A stretch of 64,000 nucleotides of DNA from Orlajensenia stereocauli (lineage in GTDB: Bacteria; Actinomycetota; Actinomycetes; Actinomycetales; Microbacteriaceae). Shown piece after piece: positions 16,686 to 25,147 of the stretch. Where the stretch lies: assembly GCF_039548895.1 (NCBI RefSeq), contig NZ_JBCLVG010000002.1; one strand, given 5' to 3'. Numbering within the stretch: the stretch's first letter is position 1; each line of letters starts with the position of its first letter. The translations under genes and the position numbers were made by a program. Under the pieces are notes generated by a model. It ran no database searches. It was not told where the DNA came from and saw only the letters and a list, made by a program, of their open reading frames with translations.

Positions 16686-16704
16686 GTGAATTCTCAGAAT
16701 TCAC
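16686..16704. promoter_or_regulatory. operator-like palindrome GTGAATTC-TCA-GAATTCAC
   Basis: Perfect 8-bp arms around a 3-nt centre, in an AT-richer island about 335 bp upstream of the MarR gene. Size and symmetry fit a MarR or TetR operator. Confidence 0.5.
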
Positions 16705-16723
16705 ATGAGTCCCATAAGAATCG

Positions 16724-16778
16724 CTCAGCTCAGCTCAGCTCAGCTCAGCTCAGCTCAGCTCAGCTCAGCTCAGCTCAG
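16724..16778. repeat. tandem repeat (CTCAG)x11
   Basis: Eleven uninterrupted 5-bp units that begin beside the MarR upstream region and run into the stop codon (16775-16777) of the minus-strand efflux gene. Copy-number changes would alter only the 3' untranslated region, since every frame of the repeat soon meets TGA. Confidence 0.97.
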
Positions 16779-18412
16779 ACCGGCTGGGCCGCGTCCGTGT
16801 CGGACTCAGGGGAGCCCGTCTCCTCATCTTCGCGCGGACGGCCCGATCCGAGCGAGATCGTGGTGAGCAGGCCGAGTGCGAGGAATCCGGCGGCCGTGAA
16901 GGCGGAGTAGCGCGTGGCGTCGCTGAAGGCGGCACGCGCGGCATCCGCCGCCTCCGGCGACTTCTCCTCCAGTGCCGGGATGGCAGAACCCGAACTGTCG
17001 ACCACGAGGTCGACGACCTGCTCGCGGGCGGCTGCATCCGGAATCGTCGACTCGAGGGAGGAGTCGAGGCTGTTGCCGAGGGAGGTGAACAGCACGGTGC
17101 CGAGCACGGCGATGCCGAGCGCCGATCCGAACTGGCGAGCTGTGCTCTGGGTTCCGGATGCCTGCCCGCTCTGCTCCACCGGGACATCGGCGAGCACCAC
17201 CCCGGTCAGTTGAGCCGTCGCGAGACCCACGCCGAAGCCGTAGACGAACAGGCCGATCACGATCTGCCACCACGGGGTGTCGACCGAGATGACGAGGGCG
17301 ATGATCACCAGGCCGATGATCTCGAACAGGATGCCGGCCCGCACGATCCAGACGGGGGCGAAGCGATGGCCGAACGCGCCGGCGGCGCCACTCGCGCCGA
17401 AGGAGCCGATCGCCAGGGCGAGCAGCACGTAGCCGGTCTGCAGGGCGTCGTAGCCGAGCACGTTCTGCAGCCACAACGGCAGCGACAGGATGATGCCGAA
17501 CTCGCCGAGCGAGACGATGAGCGCCGCGATGTTGCCGTTGCGGAACGACGCCAGCCGGAACAGCGAGAACGCGATCATCGTGCTCTGGCCCTGCCGCTGC
17601 CGCCGGCGGCCCCACCAGATGAATGCGGCGCCGGCCACCACGGTGATGGCGAAGACGATGGGGATGGGTGAGATGGCGAGCGGCCAGGTCCAGTCGCCGA
17701 TGGTCAGGTCGTCCGCGGCGAGCCACCAGCCGTAGGTGCGACCCTCGATGAGGCCGAAGACGAGGCTGGCCGAGGTGATCACGGAGAGCACGGCGCCGAC
17801 GACATCGACGCGGGAAGGATGCGCCGCCCTCGACTCGGTGACGGCGAAGAGGGCGCCGACGACGATGAGGATGCCGAGCGGCACGTTGATGCCGAAAGCC
17901 CAGCGCCAGGAGTACTCGGTGGTGAGCCACCCGCCGAGCAGTGGTCCGACGGCGGCCATGCCGCCGATCGTCGATCCCCAGACGGCGAAGGCGATGCCGC
18001 GTTCCCTGCCCCGGAAGGTCGCATTGATGAGGGAGAGCGTCGTCGGCAGGATCATGGCGCCGCCGATGCCCTGGATGACGCGCGAGAAGATCAGGAACTC
18101 GCCCGTCGGCGCCAAGGCGGCCATGATGCTCGCCAGGGCGAAGATCGAGATGCCGATGATCAGCATCCGTCGTCGTCCCCACTGGTCGGCGAGGGTGCCG
18201 AAGACCAGCAGCAGTGCGGCGAAGACGAGGGTGTAGCTCTCCTGCACCCACTGCACCTGCGTGGAGCTGATGTCGAGGTCGTCGATGATCGACGGGATCG
18301 CCACGTTGACGATCGTGGAGTCGACGATGATCAGAGCGACGGCGAGGCTGATGACGACGAGGCCGAGCCAGCGGCGACGATCGCCGATGGCCGACGGATG
18401 CTGCCCGCTCAC
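16775..18412 (-). CDS. MFS multidrug efflux transporter, DHA2 (EmrB/QacA) family
   Basis: A 545-aa proton-driven exporter with about 14 membrane segments. Signature motifs: IIVDSTIVNVAIPSI in TM1, loop 2-3 LADQWGRRRMLIIG, and antiporter motif C GPLLGGWL. Expected to export hydrophobic drugs or dyes. It starts with GTG 18412, overlapping the stop of a 50-aa ORF (GTGA), so translation is probably coupled. The last codons run into the CTCAG repeat. Local regulators are the two MarR genes on either side; the divergent one at 18653 shares its promoter region. Confidence 0.92.
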   Translation of the reverse strand: MSGQHPSAIGDRRRWLGLVVISLAVALIIVDSTIVNVAIPSIIDDLDISSTQVQWVQESYTLVFAALLLVFGTLADQWGRRRMLIIGISIFALASIMAALAPTGEFLIFSRVIQGIGGAMILPTTLSLINATFRGRERGIAFAVWGSTIGGMAAVGPLLGGWLTTEYSWRWAFGINVPLGILIVVGALFAVTESRAAHPSRVDVVGAVLSVITSASLVFGLIEGRTYGWWLAADDLTIGDWTWPLAISPIPIVFAITVVAGAAFIWWGRRRQRQGQSTMIAFSLFRLASFRNGNIAALIVSLGEFGIILSLPLWLQNVLGYDALQTGYVLLALAIGSFGASGAAGAFGHRFAPVWIVRAGILFEIIGLVIIALVISVDTPWWQIVIGLFVYGFGVGLATAQLTGVVLADVPVEQSGQASGTQSTARQFGSALGIAVLGTVLFTSLGNSLDSSLESTIPDAAAREQVVDLVVDSSGSAIPALEEKSPEAADAARAAFSDATRYSAFTAAGFLALGLLTTISLGSGRPREDEETGSPESDTDAAQPV

Positions 18413-18561
18413 GTCGTGGGTCCTTCCGGTTCGGTGACATCGTCGAGGAAAGCCGTGATGACGGCCTGCTCCTCGGGGGTGAAGTCCGCGAGGGTCTCTC
18501 GCACGATCCGTTCGGCCCGGAGGCGCTGCTCGCGCAGTGTCTCGTTCTGTCTCGGTTCCAT
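18409..18561 (-). CDS. 50-aa ORF coupled to the efflux gene
   Basis: A small acidic ORF starting MEPRQNETLREQRLRAERIV and containing DFTPEEQAVITAFLDDV. gaaggga stands at proper spacing before the ATG, and its TGA overlaps the GTG of the efflux gene by 4 nt. It could be a translated leader, a small regulatory protein, or a remnant of a MarR C-terminus (the TPEEQ..I..FL helix resembles one; weak inference). No known family recognised. Confidence 0.65.
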   Translation of the reverse strand: MEPRQNETLREQRLRAERIVRETLADFTPEEQAVITAFLDDVTEPEGPTT

Positions 18562-18584
18562 CGTGCTCCCTTCGCCGTACTTCT

Positions 18585-18608
18585 GTCTCTGTAATCGTAA
18601 GTCTCTGT
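18585..18608. promoter_or_regulatory. direct repeats GTCTCTGT in a divergent promoter region
   Basis: GTCTCTGT occurs at 18585-18592 and 18601-18608, 16 bp apart, between the 50-aa ORF/efflux genes and the divergent MarR gene. A likely binding region for that MarR protein. Confidence 0.4.
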
Positions 18609-18652
18609 CACCGAGAGTTTATTCCCCGCCCGGCTTCAGTCACAATGAGACC

Positions 18653-19159
18653 GTGGACGAAATGGGCGTCGAGGATGAGACGGGTGTCGAGGCGGGGAGC
18701 CTTCGACGGATCACCCGCGCCCACCAGCGACTGCACTCGGCGACCGAGCAGGTCTCCAGCGCCTTCGCCACGCTGCAGGGCCTCCACCAGATCGATCTCG
18801 AGGCGCTCCTCGCCGTGATGAACGCGGAGAGAGCCGGGTCGCCGCTGACCCCGGGTCAGCTCGGAGCTGCCGTGCGGTTGAGCTCTGCGGCGACAACTGG
18901 CCTCGTCGACCGGTTGGAACGGGCCGGTCACCTCGAGCGCCGCCGGGACGACGAGGACCGCCGTCGCGTGCACCTGTACTACGCAGACGCGAGCATGAAA
19001 GTGGCCGAGCAGTTCTTCGGCCCGCTCGGGAAGATCTCGTCGGACCTGCTGGCCCGCTACACACCCCAGGAGCGCGAGCTCATCAACGGGTATCTTGAAG
19101 CGGCCGCCGACGGGATGGCCGCCCACGCACGCGCTCTGCGGGAGCCCGGCGACAACTGA
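18653..19159 (+). CDS. MarR-family transcriptional regulator, divergent to efflux pump
   Basis: A 168-aa regulator with helix-turn-helix region LTPGQLGAAVRLSSAATTGL and wing ERRRDDEDRRRVHLYY. Divergent from the MFS efflux unit, the classic layout of a repressor and its pump. GTG 18653 is preferred: CACAAT (18641-18646) ends 6 nt before it, matching the leaderless design seen elsewhere here; ATG 18662 is the alternative. It ends 30 bp before the antiporter gene, so the two could be co-transcribed. Confidence 0.9.
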   Translation: MDEMGVEDETGVEAGSLRRITRAHQRLHSATEQVSSAFATLQGLHQIDLEALLAVMNAERAGSPLTPGQLGAAVRLSSAATTGLVDRLERAGHLERRRDDEDRRRVHLYYADASMKVAEQFFGPLGKISSDLLARYTPQERELINGYLEAAADGMAAHARALREPGDN

Positions 19160-19189
19160 TCCGCGCTGCGGGTACTCGAGGGGGAACGC

Positions 19190-20953
19190 ATGGACGTGCT
19201 GGTCATCGGGGTGCTGGGTGTGCTCGCCATCGTGCTCGCTGCACAGGCCTCGGGCAAGCTCGGTGTCGCGGCACCGCTGCTGCTCGTCGTGCTCGGCATC
19301 GGTGTGAGTCTGCTTCCGTTCGTCGGCGACATCGAGATCGAGCCCGAGTGGATCCTCGCCGGTGTCCTGCCGCCCCTGCTCTACTCCGCTGCGGTGTCGA
19401 TGCCCACGATGGAGTTCCGCCGCGACTTCCGGGCCATCGCAGGCCTCTCCGTCATTCTGGTCGTCGTGAGCTCGGTGCTCCTCGGCCTCCTGTTCGCGTG
19501 GCTCATCCCGGGGCTCGGGCTGGCGGCCGCCATCGCCCTCGGCGCCATCGTCAGTCCGACGGATGCCGTGGCGACCTCGATCGTCAAGAAGCTCGGCGTC
19601 TCGCCGCGCATCGTCGCCGTGCTCGAGGGCGAGAGCCTGCTGAACGACGCGACGGCGCTGGTGCTGCTGCGCTCGGCCATCGCCGCGACGGCCGCCACAG
19701 TTTCGTTCTGGGGCGTCCTGGGGGACTTCGCCTACGCCGTCGCGGTGGCCGTCGTGATCGGGGTCGTCGTCGGCTGGCTCAACCTGCGGCTGCGGCACCG
19801 CGTGAAGGACGCGGCGGTCAACACCGCCATCTCGTTCACGATCCCGTTCATCGCCTCAGTGCCCGCCGAGGTGCTCGGAGCCTCCGGCCTCGTGGCGGCC
19901 GTGGCAGCCGGACTCGTCACCGGAATCGGCGCGCCGCGCTGGCTCACACCGGCTCATCGATTCTCGGATGCCCAGAACTGGCGCACCATCGAGCTGTTGC
20001 TCGAGGGTGCGGTCTTCCTGGTGATGGGCCTCGAACTCTGGACGCTGCTCGACGATGTCGGCACGGCGGACAACGGACTCTGGACCGCACTCTGGATCGG
20101 CGCACTGGCCCTGGTGGCCACGGTCCTGGTCCGAACCGCCTACGTGGTCCCGCTGCTGCAGGGTCTTGCCCGCTCGGCCAAGCGCAAGGCGGCGCGGACC
20201 GAGCAGTTCGGTGCGATCCAGGAGCGCATCGACCGGATGGAGGCTGGCACGCCGGCGCTCGGCGACGGGCAGGCCGGCGGCGATCCCCGGCGCAGTCGTG
20301 GCATGCCGCCTGGGGATCCGACCCGCATGGAGGATCGCCCGATCCCGAAGCTGCGGCCCGGCGACGCCGACAGGTTCCGCGACCGAGTGGTGCGCTACGT
20401 CGCCGACGCGGACTACATGCAGGCCGAGCCCCTCGGAGTCAGGCAGGGCGCCGTCGTGGTCTGGGCCGGCATGCGCGGCGTCGTGACCCTCGCGGCAGCG
20501 CAGACCCTGCCCCAGGACACGGAGTCTCGATCGCTGCTCGTGCTCATCGCCTTCGTCGTGGCGGCGCTGTCGCTGCTCATCCAGGGCGGAACCCTCGGCT
20601 GGCTCGCCCGCCGACTAGGGCTCACGGGCATCGGCGTGAACATCGAGGAGCGTGAGCGACTCTCGGCCGAGCTCAGGGAGGTGTCCCTGAAGGTCCTCAC
20701 CGACAAGGGCATCGACCCGCGCGAGATGATGCGCCGCAGTACCGACGAGACCGCATCCGACGTGCCGGATCCGAAGGCGGACTTCGATCGGGTTCGTGCC
20801 ATACGCGTGGAGATGATCGATGCACAGCGGCTGCGCCTCCTCGAGCTGCAGAAGGCGGGAACCTACTCGTCGGGCGCACTCACCTGGGCGCTCCAGTCGC
20901 TCGACGCCGACCAGATCAGCATCGAGCTGCACGCGCCGGACGCCGGGGAGTAG
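19190..20953 (+). CDS. Na+/H+ antiporter, CPA1/NhaP-type
   Basis: A 587-aa membrane exchanger of Na+ (or K+) for H+ with about 12 membrane segments in the first 400 residues. Transport-core motifs: IVSPTDAVATSIVKKLG (Asp125) and EGESLLNDA (146-154). Later, RQGAVVVWAGMRGVVTLAAA marks the conserved Arg/Gly helix of the family. A long cytoplasmic tail with charged helices (460-587) may be regulatory. gagggg gives a ribosome site before ATG 19190. pH or salt homeostasis is the expected role. Confidence 0.92.
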   Translation: MDVLVIGVLGVLAIVLAAQASGKLGVAAPLLLVVLGIGVSLLPFVGDIEIEPEWILAGVLPPLLYSAAVSMPTMEFRRDFRAIAGLSVILVVVSSVLLGLLFAWLIPGLGLAAAIALGAIVSPTDAVATSIVKKLGVSPRIVAVLEGESLLNDATALVLLRSAIAATAATVSFWGVLGDFAYAVAVAVVIGVVVGWLNLRLRHRVKDAAVNTAISFTIPFIASVPAEVLGASGLVAAVAAGLVTGIGAPRWLTPAHRFSDAQNWRTIELLLEGAVFLVMGLELWTLLDDVGTADNGLWTALWIGALALVATVLVRTAYVVPLLQGLARSAKRKAARTEQFGAIQERIDRMEAGTPALGDGQAGGDPRRSRGMPPGDPTRMEDRPIPKLRPGDADRFRDRVVRYVADADYMQAEPLGVRQGAVVVWAGMRGVVTLAAAQTLPQDTESRSLLVLIAFVVAALSLLIQGGTLGWLARRLGLTGIGVNIEERERLSAELREVSLKVLTDKGIDPREMMRRSTDETASDVPDPKADFDRVRAIRVEMIDAQRLRLLELQKAGTYSSGALTWALQSLDADQISIELHAPDAGE

Positions 20954-20967
20954 CCCCCGGCTCGCTG

Positions 20968-21006
20968 CGCTTCGAACGCGGACTTCGTCCGGTTCTCAGC
21001 GAGCGG
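20968..21006. repeat. REP-like intergenic repeat (locus 2)
   Basis: Inverted-orientation copy (cgcttcgaacgcggacttcg...ctcagcgagcgg) just after the antiporter gene. Confidence 0.8.
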
Positions 21007-21107
21007 ATCTCGCAGAGGGCCGTGCGACGCGACCGCCCGAAGCGCGTCACCGGGCGGGGCGCCATTGCATGCGCACGCCCCCGGTGCCAGCATCCGTCGC
21101 CGCTGTG

Positions 21108-21135
21108 ACAGTTCGTGACGATAGTGACGAACTGT
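21108..21135. promoter_or_regulatory. operator-like inverted repeat before the amino-acid ABC operon
   Basis: ACAGTTCGT and ACGAACTGT form 9-bp arms around 10 nt, with an internal direct repeat GTGACGA. It lies 73 bp upstream of the permease start and is a probable regulator-binding site. Confidence 0.5.
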
Positions 21136-21208
21136 GAAACATCGCGCTGGTCAGGGCCTGCGGCCCCGACATACCTTCTGGGCATCACCCACCGGAAGGA
21201 AGTCAGCC

Positions 21209-22294
21209 ATGACGCCGCCTGAGACCTCGACACCGCTGCAGACCCGCACGCCGGATGCCGCCCTCGCCGCCGCGCCGCCAGCGTCCGTGGATCGCTCGCC
21301 GACATCGGAGCCGGCGGAGCAGGCGAAGCCGGGCGCGACCGCCCAGCTCGAGGTGGTGCATCCGAAGCACTGGACGCGCTGGATCCTGAGTGCCGTCGCC
21401 GTGTTCTTCGTGGCCCAGTTCCTCTGGTCGCTCGTGACGAACGGCCAGTACCGCTGGGATGTCTTCGCGGAGTTCTTCTTCAGCGACGCCGTCGTGAAGG
21501 GCCTCGGCCTGACGCTCTGGCTCACCGTGATCGCCGGGGCTGTCGGATTCGCCCTCGGCGGCCTGCTCGCCGTTGCCAGACTGTCGAAGTCGCCGTTGCT
21601 CAACTCGCTGGCGTGGAGCTTCATCTGGTTCTTCCGCTCGGTGCCGCTCGTCGTTCAGTTGGTGGTCTGGTACAACCTCGGCTACCTCTACCCGCAGTTG
21701 GGACTCGGCTGGCCGTTCACCACGGACTTCTGGTTCGCGTCGTTCGACACCGTCACGCTCATCTCGTCGTTCGCAGCGGCCGTGCTCGGTCTGTCACTGC
21801 ACCAGGCCGCCTATTCGGCCGAGATCATCCGCGCCGGCATCCTCTCCGTCGACCAGGGTCAGCTCGAGGCGGCGGCTGCCCTCGGCCTGCCGCGGCGCGT
21901 GCGGTTCTTCCGCATCATCCTGCCGCAGGCCGCCCGGGCCATCGTGCCCAACGCCTTCAACGAGGTGATCGGTCTCGTGAAGGGCACCTCAGTGGTCTTC
22001 GTGGTCGCCCTGCCCGAGCTGTTCTACACCGTGCAGGTGGTCTACAACCGCAACCAGCTGGTGATTCCACTGCTGCTCGTCGCCGTGGTCTGGTACGCGA
22101 TCATCACGACCATCCTGTCGATCGCGCAGTTCTACATCGAGCGCCGCTTCTCGCGAGGAGCGTTGCGCGTGCTCCCGCCCACGCCGATCCAGCGCGCGAC
22201 CGGCTGGGTGCGCACGCAGTGGGCGCGGCTCGACGACACGCCATCCGTCACCGACGAACCCGCGCTCGACACCCCGACAGGAGCCGCCCGATGA
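21209..22294 (+). CDS. polar amino-acid ABC transporter permease (HisM/TcyL-like)
   Basis: A 361-aa permease. A 50-residue Pro/Ala-rich cytoplasmic tail precedes the hydrophobic core. The polar-amino-acid signature WFFRSVPLVVQLVVWYN and the EAA loop at 220-239 (EAAAALGLPRRVRFFRIILP) are clear. ggaagga precedes ATG 21209. It overlaps the ATPase gene by 4 nt. Only one permease is encoded, so it probably works as a homodimer. The substrate could be an amino acid or a sulfur-containing derivative, judging from the flavin-monooxygenase genes downstream (inference). Confidence 0.9.
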   Translation: MTPPETSTPLQTRTPDAALAAAPPASVDRSPTSEPAEQAKPGATAQLEVVHPKHWTRWILSAVAVFFVAQFLWSLVTNGQYRWDVFAEFFFSDAVVKGLGLTLWLTVIAGAVGFALGGLLAVARLSKSPLLNSLAWSFIWFFRSVPLVVQLVVWYNLGYLYPQLGLGWPFTTDFWFASFDTVTLISSFAAAVLGLSLHQAAYSAEIIRAGILSVDQGQLEAAAALGLPRRVRFFRIILPQAARAIVPNAFNEVIGLVKGTSVVFVVALPELFYTVQVVYNRNQLVIPLLLVAVVWYAIITTILSIAQFYIERRFSRGALRVLPPTPIQRATGWVRTQWARLDDTPSVTDEPALDTPTGAAR

Positions 22295-23121
22295 GCACAA
22301 CCACCCGTCTCGCGCCATCATTCGACGAGAACATCACCGCTGCCCAGTCGCGCCGCAGCACCGACGGGCTCGTCGAGATCAGCGGAGTCAGCAAGTCGTA
22401 CGGACCACACGAGGTGCTGCACGACATCGACCTGACCATCGAGCCTGGAGAGGTCGTGGCCCTGCTCGGTCCGTCGGGGTCAGGCAAGTCGACCCTGCTG
22501 CGCGCGATCAACCACCTCGAGAGCGTCGACCGCGGCTCCGTCACCATCGACGGCCAGTACATCGGCTACGAGCGTCGCGGCGACAAGCTCTACGAGCTGC
22601 ACGAGAAGGAGGTGCTCAAGCGCCGCACGCAGGTGGGGATGGTGTTCCAGAACTTCAACCTGTTCCCGCACCTCACGGCCATCGAGAACATCGTCGAGGC
22701 TCCCATCGCTCTCGGACGCCTGAGCAAGTCGGATGCCCGGGCGCTCGCGCTAGGACTGCTGGCGCGGGTCGGGCTCTCCGACAAGGCCGACCACTACCCG
22801 CGCCAACTCTCGGGCGGACAGCAGCAGCGGGTCGCCATCGCTCGCGCGCTCGCACTGAAGCCGAAGGTTCTGTCGTTCGACGAGCCGACCAGCGCCCTCG
22901 ACCCGGAACTCGTCGGCGAGGTGCTCGCCGTGATCGGTGAGCTCACGAAGCTCGGCACGACGCTCGTCATCGTGACCCACGAGATCGGGTTCGCCCGGGA
23001 GGTGGCCGATCGCGTGGTCTTCCTCGACGGCGGGCGCGTGCTCGAGCAGGGGACGCCGGCGCGCGTGCTCCTGCATCCGCAGCATCCGCGCACCCAGGAC
23101 TTCCTGCGGAAGGTGCTCTGA
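22291..23121 (+). CDS. polar amino-acid ABC transporter ATP-binding protein
   Basis: A 276-aa ATPase with Walker A GPSGSGKST (60-68), Q-loop VFQNFNLFPHLT, signature LSGGQQQR (173-180), Walker B KVLSFDEPTSALD and switch His in VTHEIGFA. The FPHLTA and DEPTSALDPELVGEVL segments are typical of the HisP/GlnQ group. A 25-residue N-terminal extension is unusual for the group but short. Confidence 0.95.
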   Translation: MSTTTRLAPSFDENITAAQSRRSTDGLVEISGVSKSYGPHEVLHDIDLTIEPGEVVALLGPSGSGKSTLLRAINHLESVDRGSVTIDGQYIGYERRGDKLYELHEKEVLKRRTQVGMVFQNFNLFPHLTAIENIVEAPIALGRLSKSDARALALGLLARVGLSDKADHYPRQLSGGQQQRVAIARALALKPKVLSFDEPTSALDPELVGEVLAVIGELTKLGTTLVIVTHEIGFAREVADRVVFLDGGRVLEQGTPARVLLHPQHPRTQDFLRKVL

Positions 23122-23235
23122 CCGAGGCTCCCCAGCCCCACCCACACGTTCCTCTCGGCATGCATCGGCCGGGAGGGCAGACCCCGCGCGCCCACTCCGG
23201 CGCCGCGGATCCCACATCAGGAGAAGAGGCACATC

Positions 23236-24249
23236 ATGGCAGTCAACAAGAAGAAGGTCGGCGTGATCGTCGGTGGCGTCGCCGTCGTCGCGATCGTCGG
23301 CGGCATCATCGCCGCAGTCGCGGTCAACGGGGCCGGCGCTGGCTCGGCCGAGGCGGCTCCGGCACCGACGCCCACCTCGGCCGCGCTCGAGTTCGACCTC
23401 ACGAGCAAGAACGTCGAAGGGCGCCCGCGCATCGATCCCGTTCCCGATGCCGTCGCCGCGCTGAAGGCCAGTGGCTTCGAGCCCGTCACGTCCGGATCGC
23501 TCACCGTCGTCGGCAGTGCCTACATCCCGCCACTCGGCTTCCTCGCCGAGGACGACAATGCCACCCTGCTCGGCAGCGAGCCCGACTTCGGCCAGCTCAT
23601 CGCCGACGGTCTGGGACTGAAGCTCAAGAGCGAGGTCGCGGCGTGGGCCGACTGGCCTCTCGGCATCCAGTCGGGCAAGTACGACCTCATCACCGCGAAC
23701 GTCACCGTGACCGAGGAGCGAAAGGATCTGTTCGACTTCGCCTCGTACCGCAACGACGAGCTCGGCTTCTACGTGCGCAGTGACAGCGACATCACCTCGA
23801 TCAAGGATGCCGCGGATGTCGCCGGCCTGTCCATCATCGTCGGCTCCGGCACCAACCAGGAGAAGATCCTGCTTGCCTGGGACGAGGAGAACAGGGCCGC
23901 CGGGCTCGACCCCGTCGACTTCCAGTACTTCGACGACGACGCAGCCGGCACCCTCGCCCTGCAGTCCGGTCGCGTCGACGCGACCTTCGGCCCGAACGCG
24001 ACGGCCGCGTACAAGGCGGCTGTCGACGGGAAGACGAAGCTCGTCGGCCTCGTGAACGGCGGCTACCCGGCCAATGCGCAGATCGCCGCCGGCACCGCCA
24101 AGGGCAACGGTCTCATCGAAGCCGTCAGCATCGTGCTGAACTACGCCATCGAGAACGGCCAGTACGACGAGATCCTCAAGCGTTGGGGTCTGGAGTCCGA
24201 GGGCATCGAGGAGAGCGAGGTCAATCCGGCCGGCCTTCCTCGCGGTTGA
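23236..24249 (+). CDS. polar amino-acid ABC transporter substrate-binding protein
   Basis: A 337-aa family 3 solute-binding protein. It is not a lipoprotein: residues 7-32 are a hydrophobic anchor or cleavable signal (VGVIVGGVAVVAIVGGIIAA) with no lipobox Cys, so it is tethered or secreted. Pocket motifs include YDLITANVTVTEERKDLFDF and the hinge GLSIIVGSGTNQEK. It follows the ATPase by 114 bp, with agaagagg as ribosome site, and ends in a hairpin terminator. This permease-ATPase-binding protein order makes a complete importer. Confidence 0.9.
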   Translation: MAVNKKKVGVIVGGVAVVAIVGGIIAAVAVNGAGAGSAEAAPAPTPTSAALEFDLTSKNVEGRPRIDPVPDAVAALKASGFEPVTSGSLTVVGSAYIPPLGFLAEDDNATLLGSEPDFGQLIADGLGLKLKSEVAAWADWPLGIQSGKYDLITANVTVTEERKDLFDFASYRNDELGFYVRSDSDITSIKDAADVAGLSIIVGSGTNQEKILLAWDEENRAAGLDPVDFQYFDDDAAGTLALQSGRVDATFGPNATAAYKAAVDGKTKLVGLVNGGYPANAQIAAGTAKGNGLIEAVSIVLNYAIENGQYDEILKRWGLESEGIEESEVNPAGLPRG

Positions 24250-24267
24250 CCTACTGGGACTGAACGG

Positions 24268-24306
24268 CGAACGGCCTCTCTCCCGCGTGTGGGAGAGGGC
24301 CGTTCG
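24268..24306 (+). terminator. hairpin terminator after the amino-acid ABC operon
   Basis: CGAACGGCCTCTCTCCC (24268-24284) pairs with GGGAGAGGGCCGTTCG (24291-24306) with one bulge. Confidence 0.75.
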
Positions 24307-24320
24307 TGTTCGTGGGCGCG

Positions 24321-24425
24321 TCACTCCAAGCGTCGCTCCTCCTCGGCTTCGAGGCGGGCCTTCTCGGCATCGCGTCGCTCTTGTTCCTTCTGGATGCGCT
24401 CTTCCTCGGGCGTCTTGTCCGTCAT
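24321..24425 (-). CDS. 34-aa highly charged small protein
   Basis: A tiny ORF starting MTDKTPEEERIQKEQERRDA and ending EEERRLE, almost entirely Glu/Arg/Lys/Ala and predicted to be one long helix. agaaggga stands at ideal spacing before the ATG. It converges with the ABC operon, whose terminator lies 15 bp beyond its stop. No family recognised; codon use and ribosome site argue that it is translated. Confidence 0.6.
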   Translation of the reverse strand: MTDKTPEEERIQKEQERRDAEKARLEAEEERRLE

Positions 24426-24570
24426 GAGAACTCCCTTCTGCTCGGTGACAGGAGGCTACTCTCTCGGGTCGCCGCTCGCGCAGGCCGTGATCGCAGCGAG
24501 CAGCCGTATCGAGACCACATGCGGGCGCGGCGCTCCTCCCGCCGCTCGCTGCGTGCACGGCTCGGCCGGT

Positions 24571-24610
24571 GCGCTTCGACCGCGGACTTCGTCCGGGTCT
24601 CAGCGGCGGG
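24571..24610. repeat. REP-like intergenic repeat (locus 3)
   Basis: Inverted-orientation copy (gcgcttcgaccgcggacttc...tctcagcggcggg) just past the 3' end of the GNAT gene. Confidence 0.8.
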
Positions 24611-24626
24611 AGGCGGCTGCGAACGG

Positions 24627-25121
24627 TCAGACCAGCTCGCGGGCGAAGCAGAGCGACATCGGAAGAGCGTCGTACGGCGGGTAGACGGGGATCGGGGTGT
24701 AGCCGAGCCACTCGTAGAGGCGCACGGCCTCGGGCTGGCGGTCGCCGGTCTGCAGGATGAGCCGCGTCGCGCCCTCCGCGACGGCCGCAGCTTCCACGGC
24801 CGCGATCAGCGATCTCGAGATGCCATGACCGCGGTGGCTGGGCAGGGTGACGACGCGCTTCAGCTCCCACTCCTCGCCGAGACGGCGCAGGGCCGCGTGG
24901 CCGACGGCCTCGCCGTCGACGACGGCCAGGTAGGTCGCACGGATGTCGGCCGGGTTCAGCGCCAGCGCCTTCCGCGCCTCCTCGGCGGCAGCCGGATCCC
25001 AGTCGTCCCAAGCCGAGGCGTACCGCGCGCCCATCTCCTCGTCCATGGCAGCGCGCAGCGCGTCGGCGCGCGCGTCATCCCAGTCGACGGACTCGATCGT
25101 GAGCGACGGGGTCTCCGCCAT
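24627..25121 (-). CDS. GNAT-family N-acetyltransferase
   Basis: A 164-aa acetyltransferase. The acetyl-CoA site appears as VVTLPSHRGHGISRSLIAA and is followed by the usual ATRLILQTGDRQPEAVRLYEWLGYTPI strand-helix-strand. Start 25121 follows gaaggag. Substrate not evident. In B. subtilis a GNAT enzyme acetylates S-substituted cysteines beside a similar transporter and flavin monooxygenases, a possible but unproven parallel. A terminator-like palindrome separates it from the upstream oxidase gene. Confidence 0.9.
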   Translation of the reverse strand: MAETPSLTIESVDWDDARADALRAAMDEEMGARYASAWDDWDPAAAEEARKALALNPADIRATYLAVVDGEAVGHAALRRLGEEWELKRVVTLPSHRGHGISRSLIAAVEAAAVAEGATRLILQTGDRQPEAVRLYEWLGYTPIPVYPPYDALPMSLCFARELV

Positions 25122-25147
25122 GGTGTTCTCCTTCGGTGGTTCTGACT

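Larger units (their letters stand above)
16353..16774. other. MarR upstream region, no gene
   Basis: About 420 bp with locally lower GC (16630-16720). It holds a 14-bp perfect hairpin (16540-16573), an operator-like palindrome (16686-16704) and the CTCAG tandem repeat. No ORF is credible. Confidence 0.6.

Noticed and set aside
16724..16778. CRISPR-like array
   Set aside because: The units are 5 bp with no spacers; it is a microsatellite.
18608..19798. 396-codon minus-strand frame
   Set aside because: Antisense to the MarR and antiporter genes; His/Asp/Arg-rich translation typical of an antisense frame.
22750..25011. 753-codon minus-strand frame
   Set aside because: Runs antisense through the ABC ATPase and binding protein genes and has no domain; third-position GC artefact.
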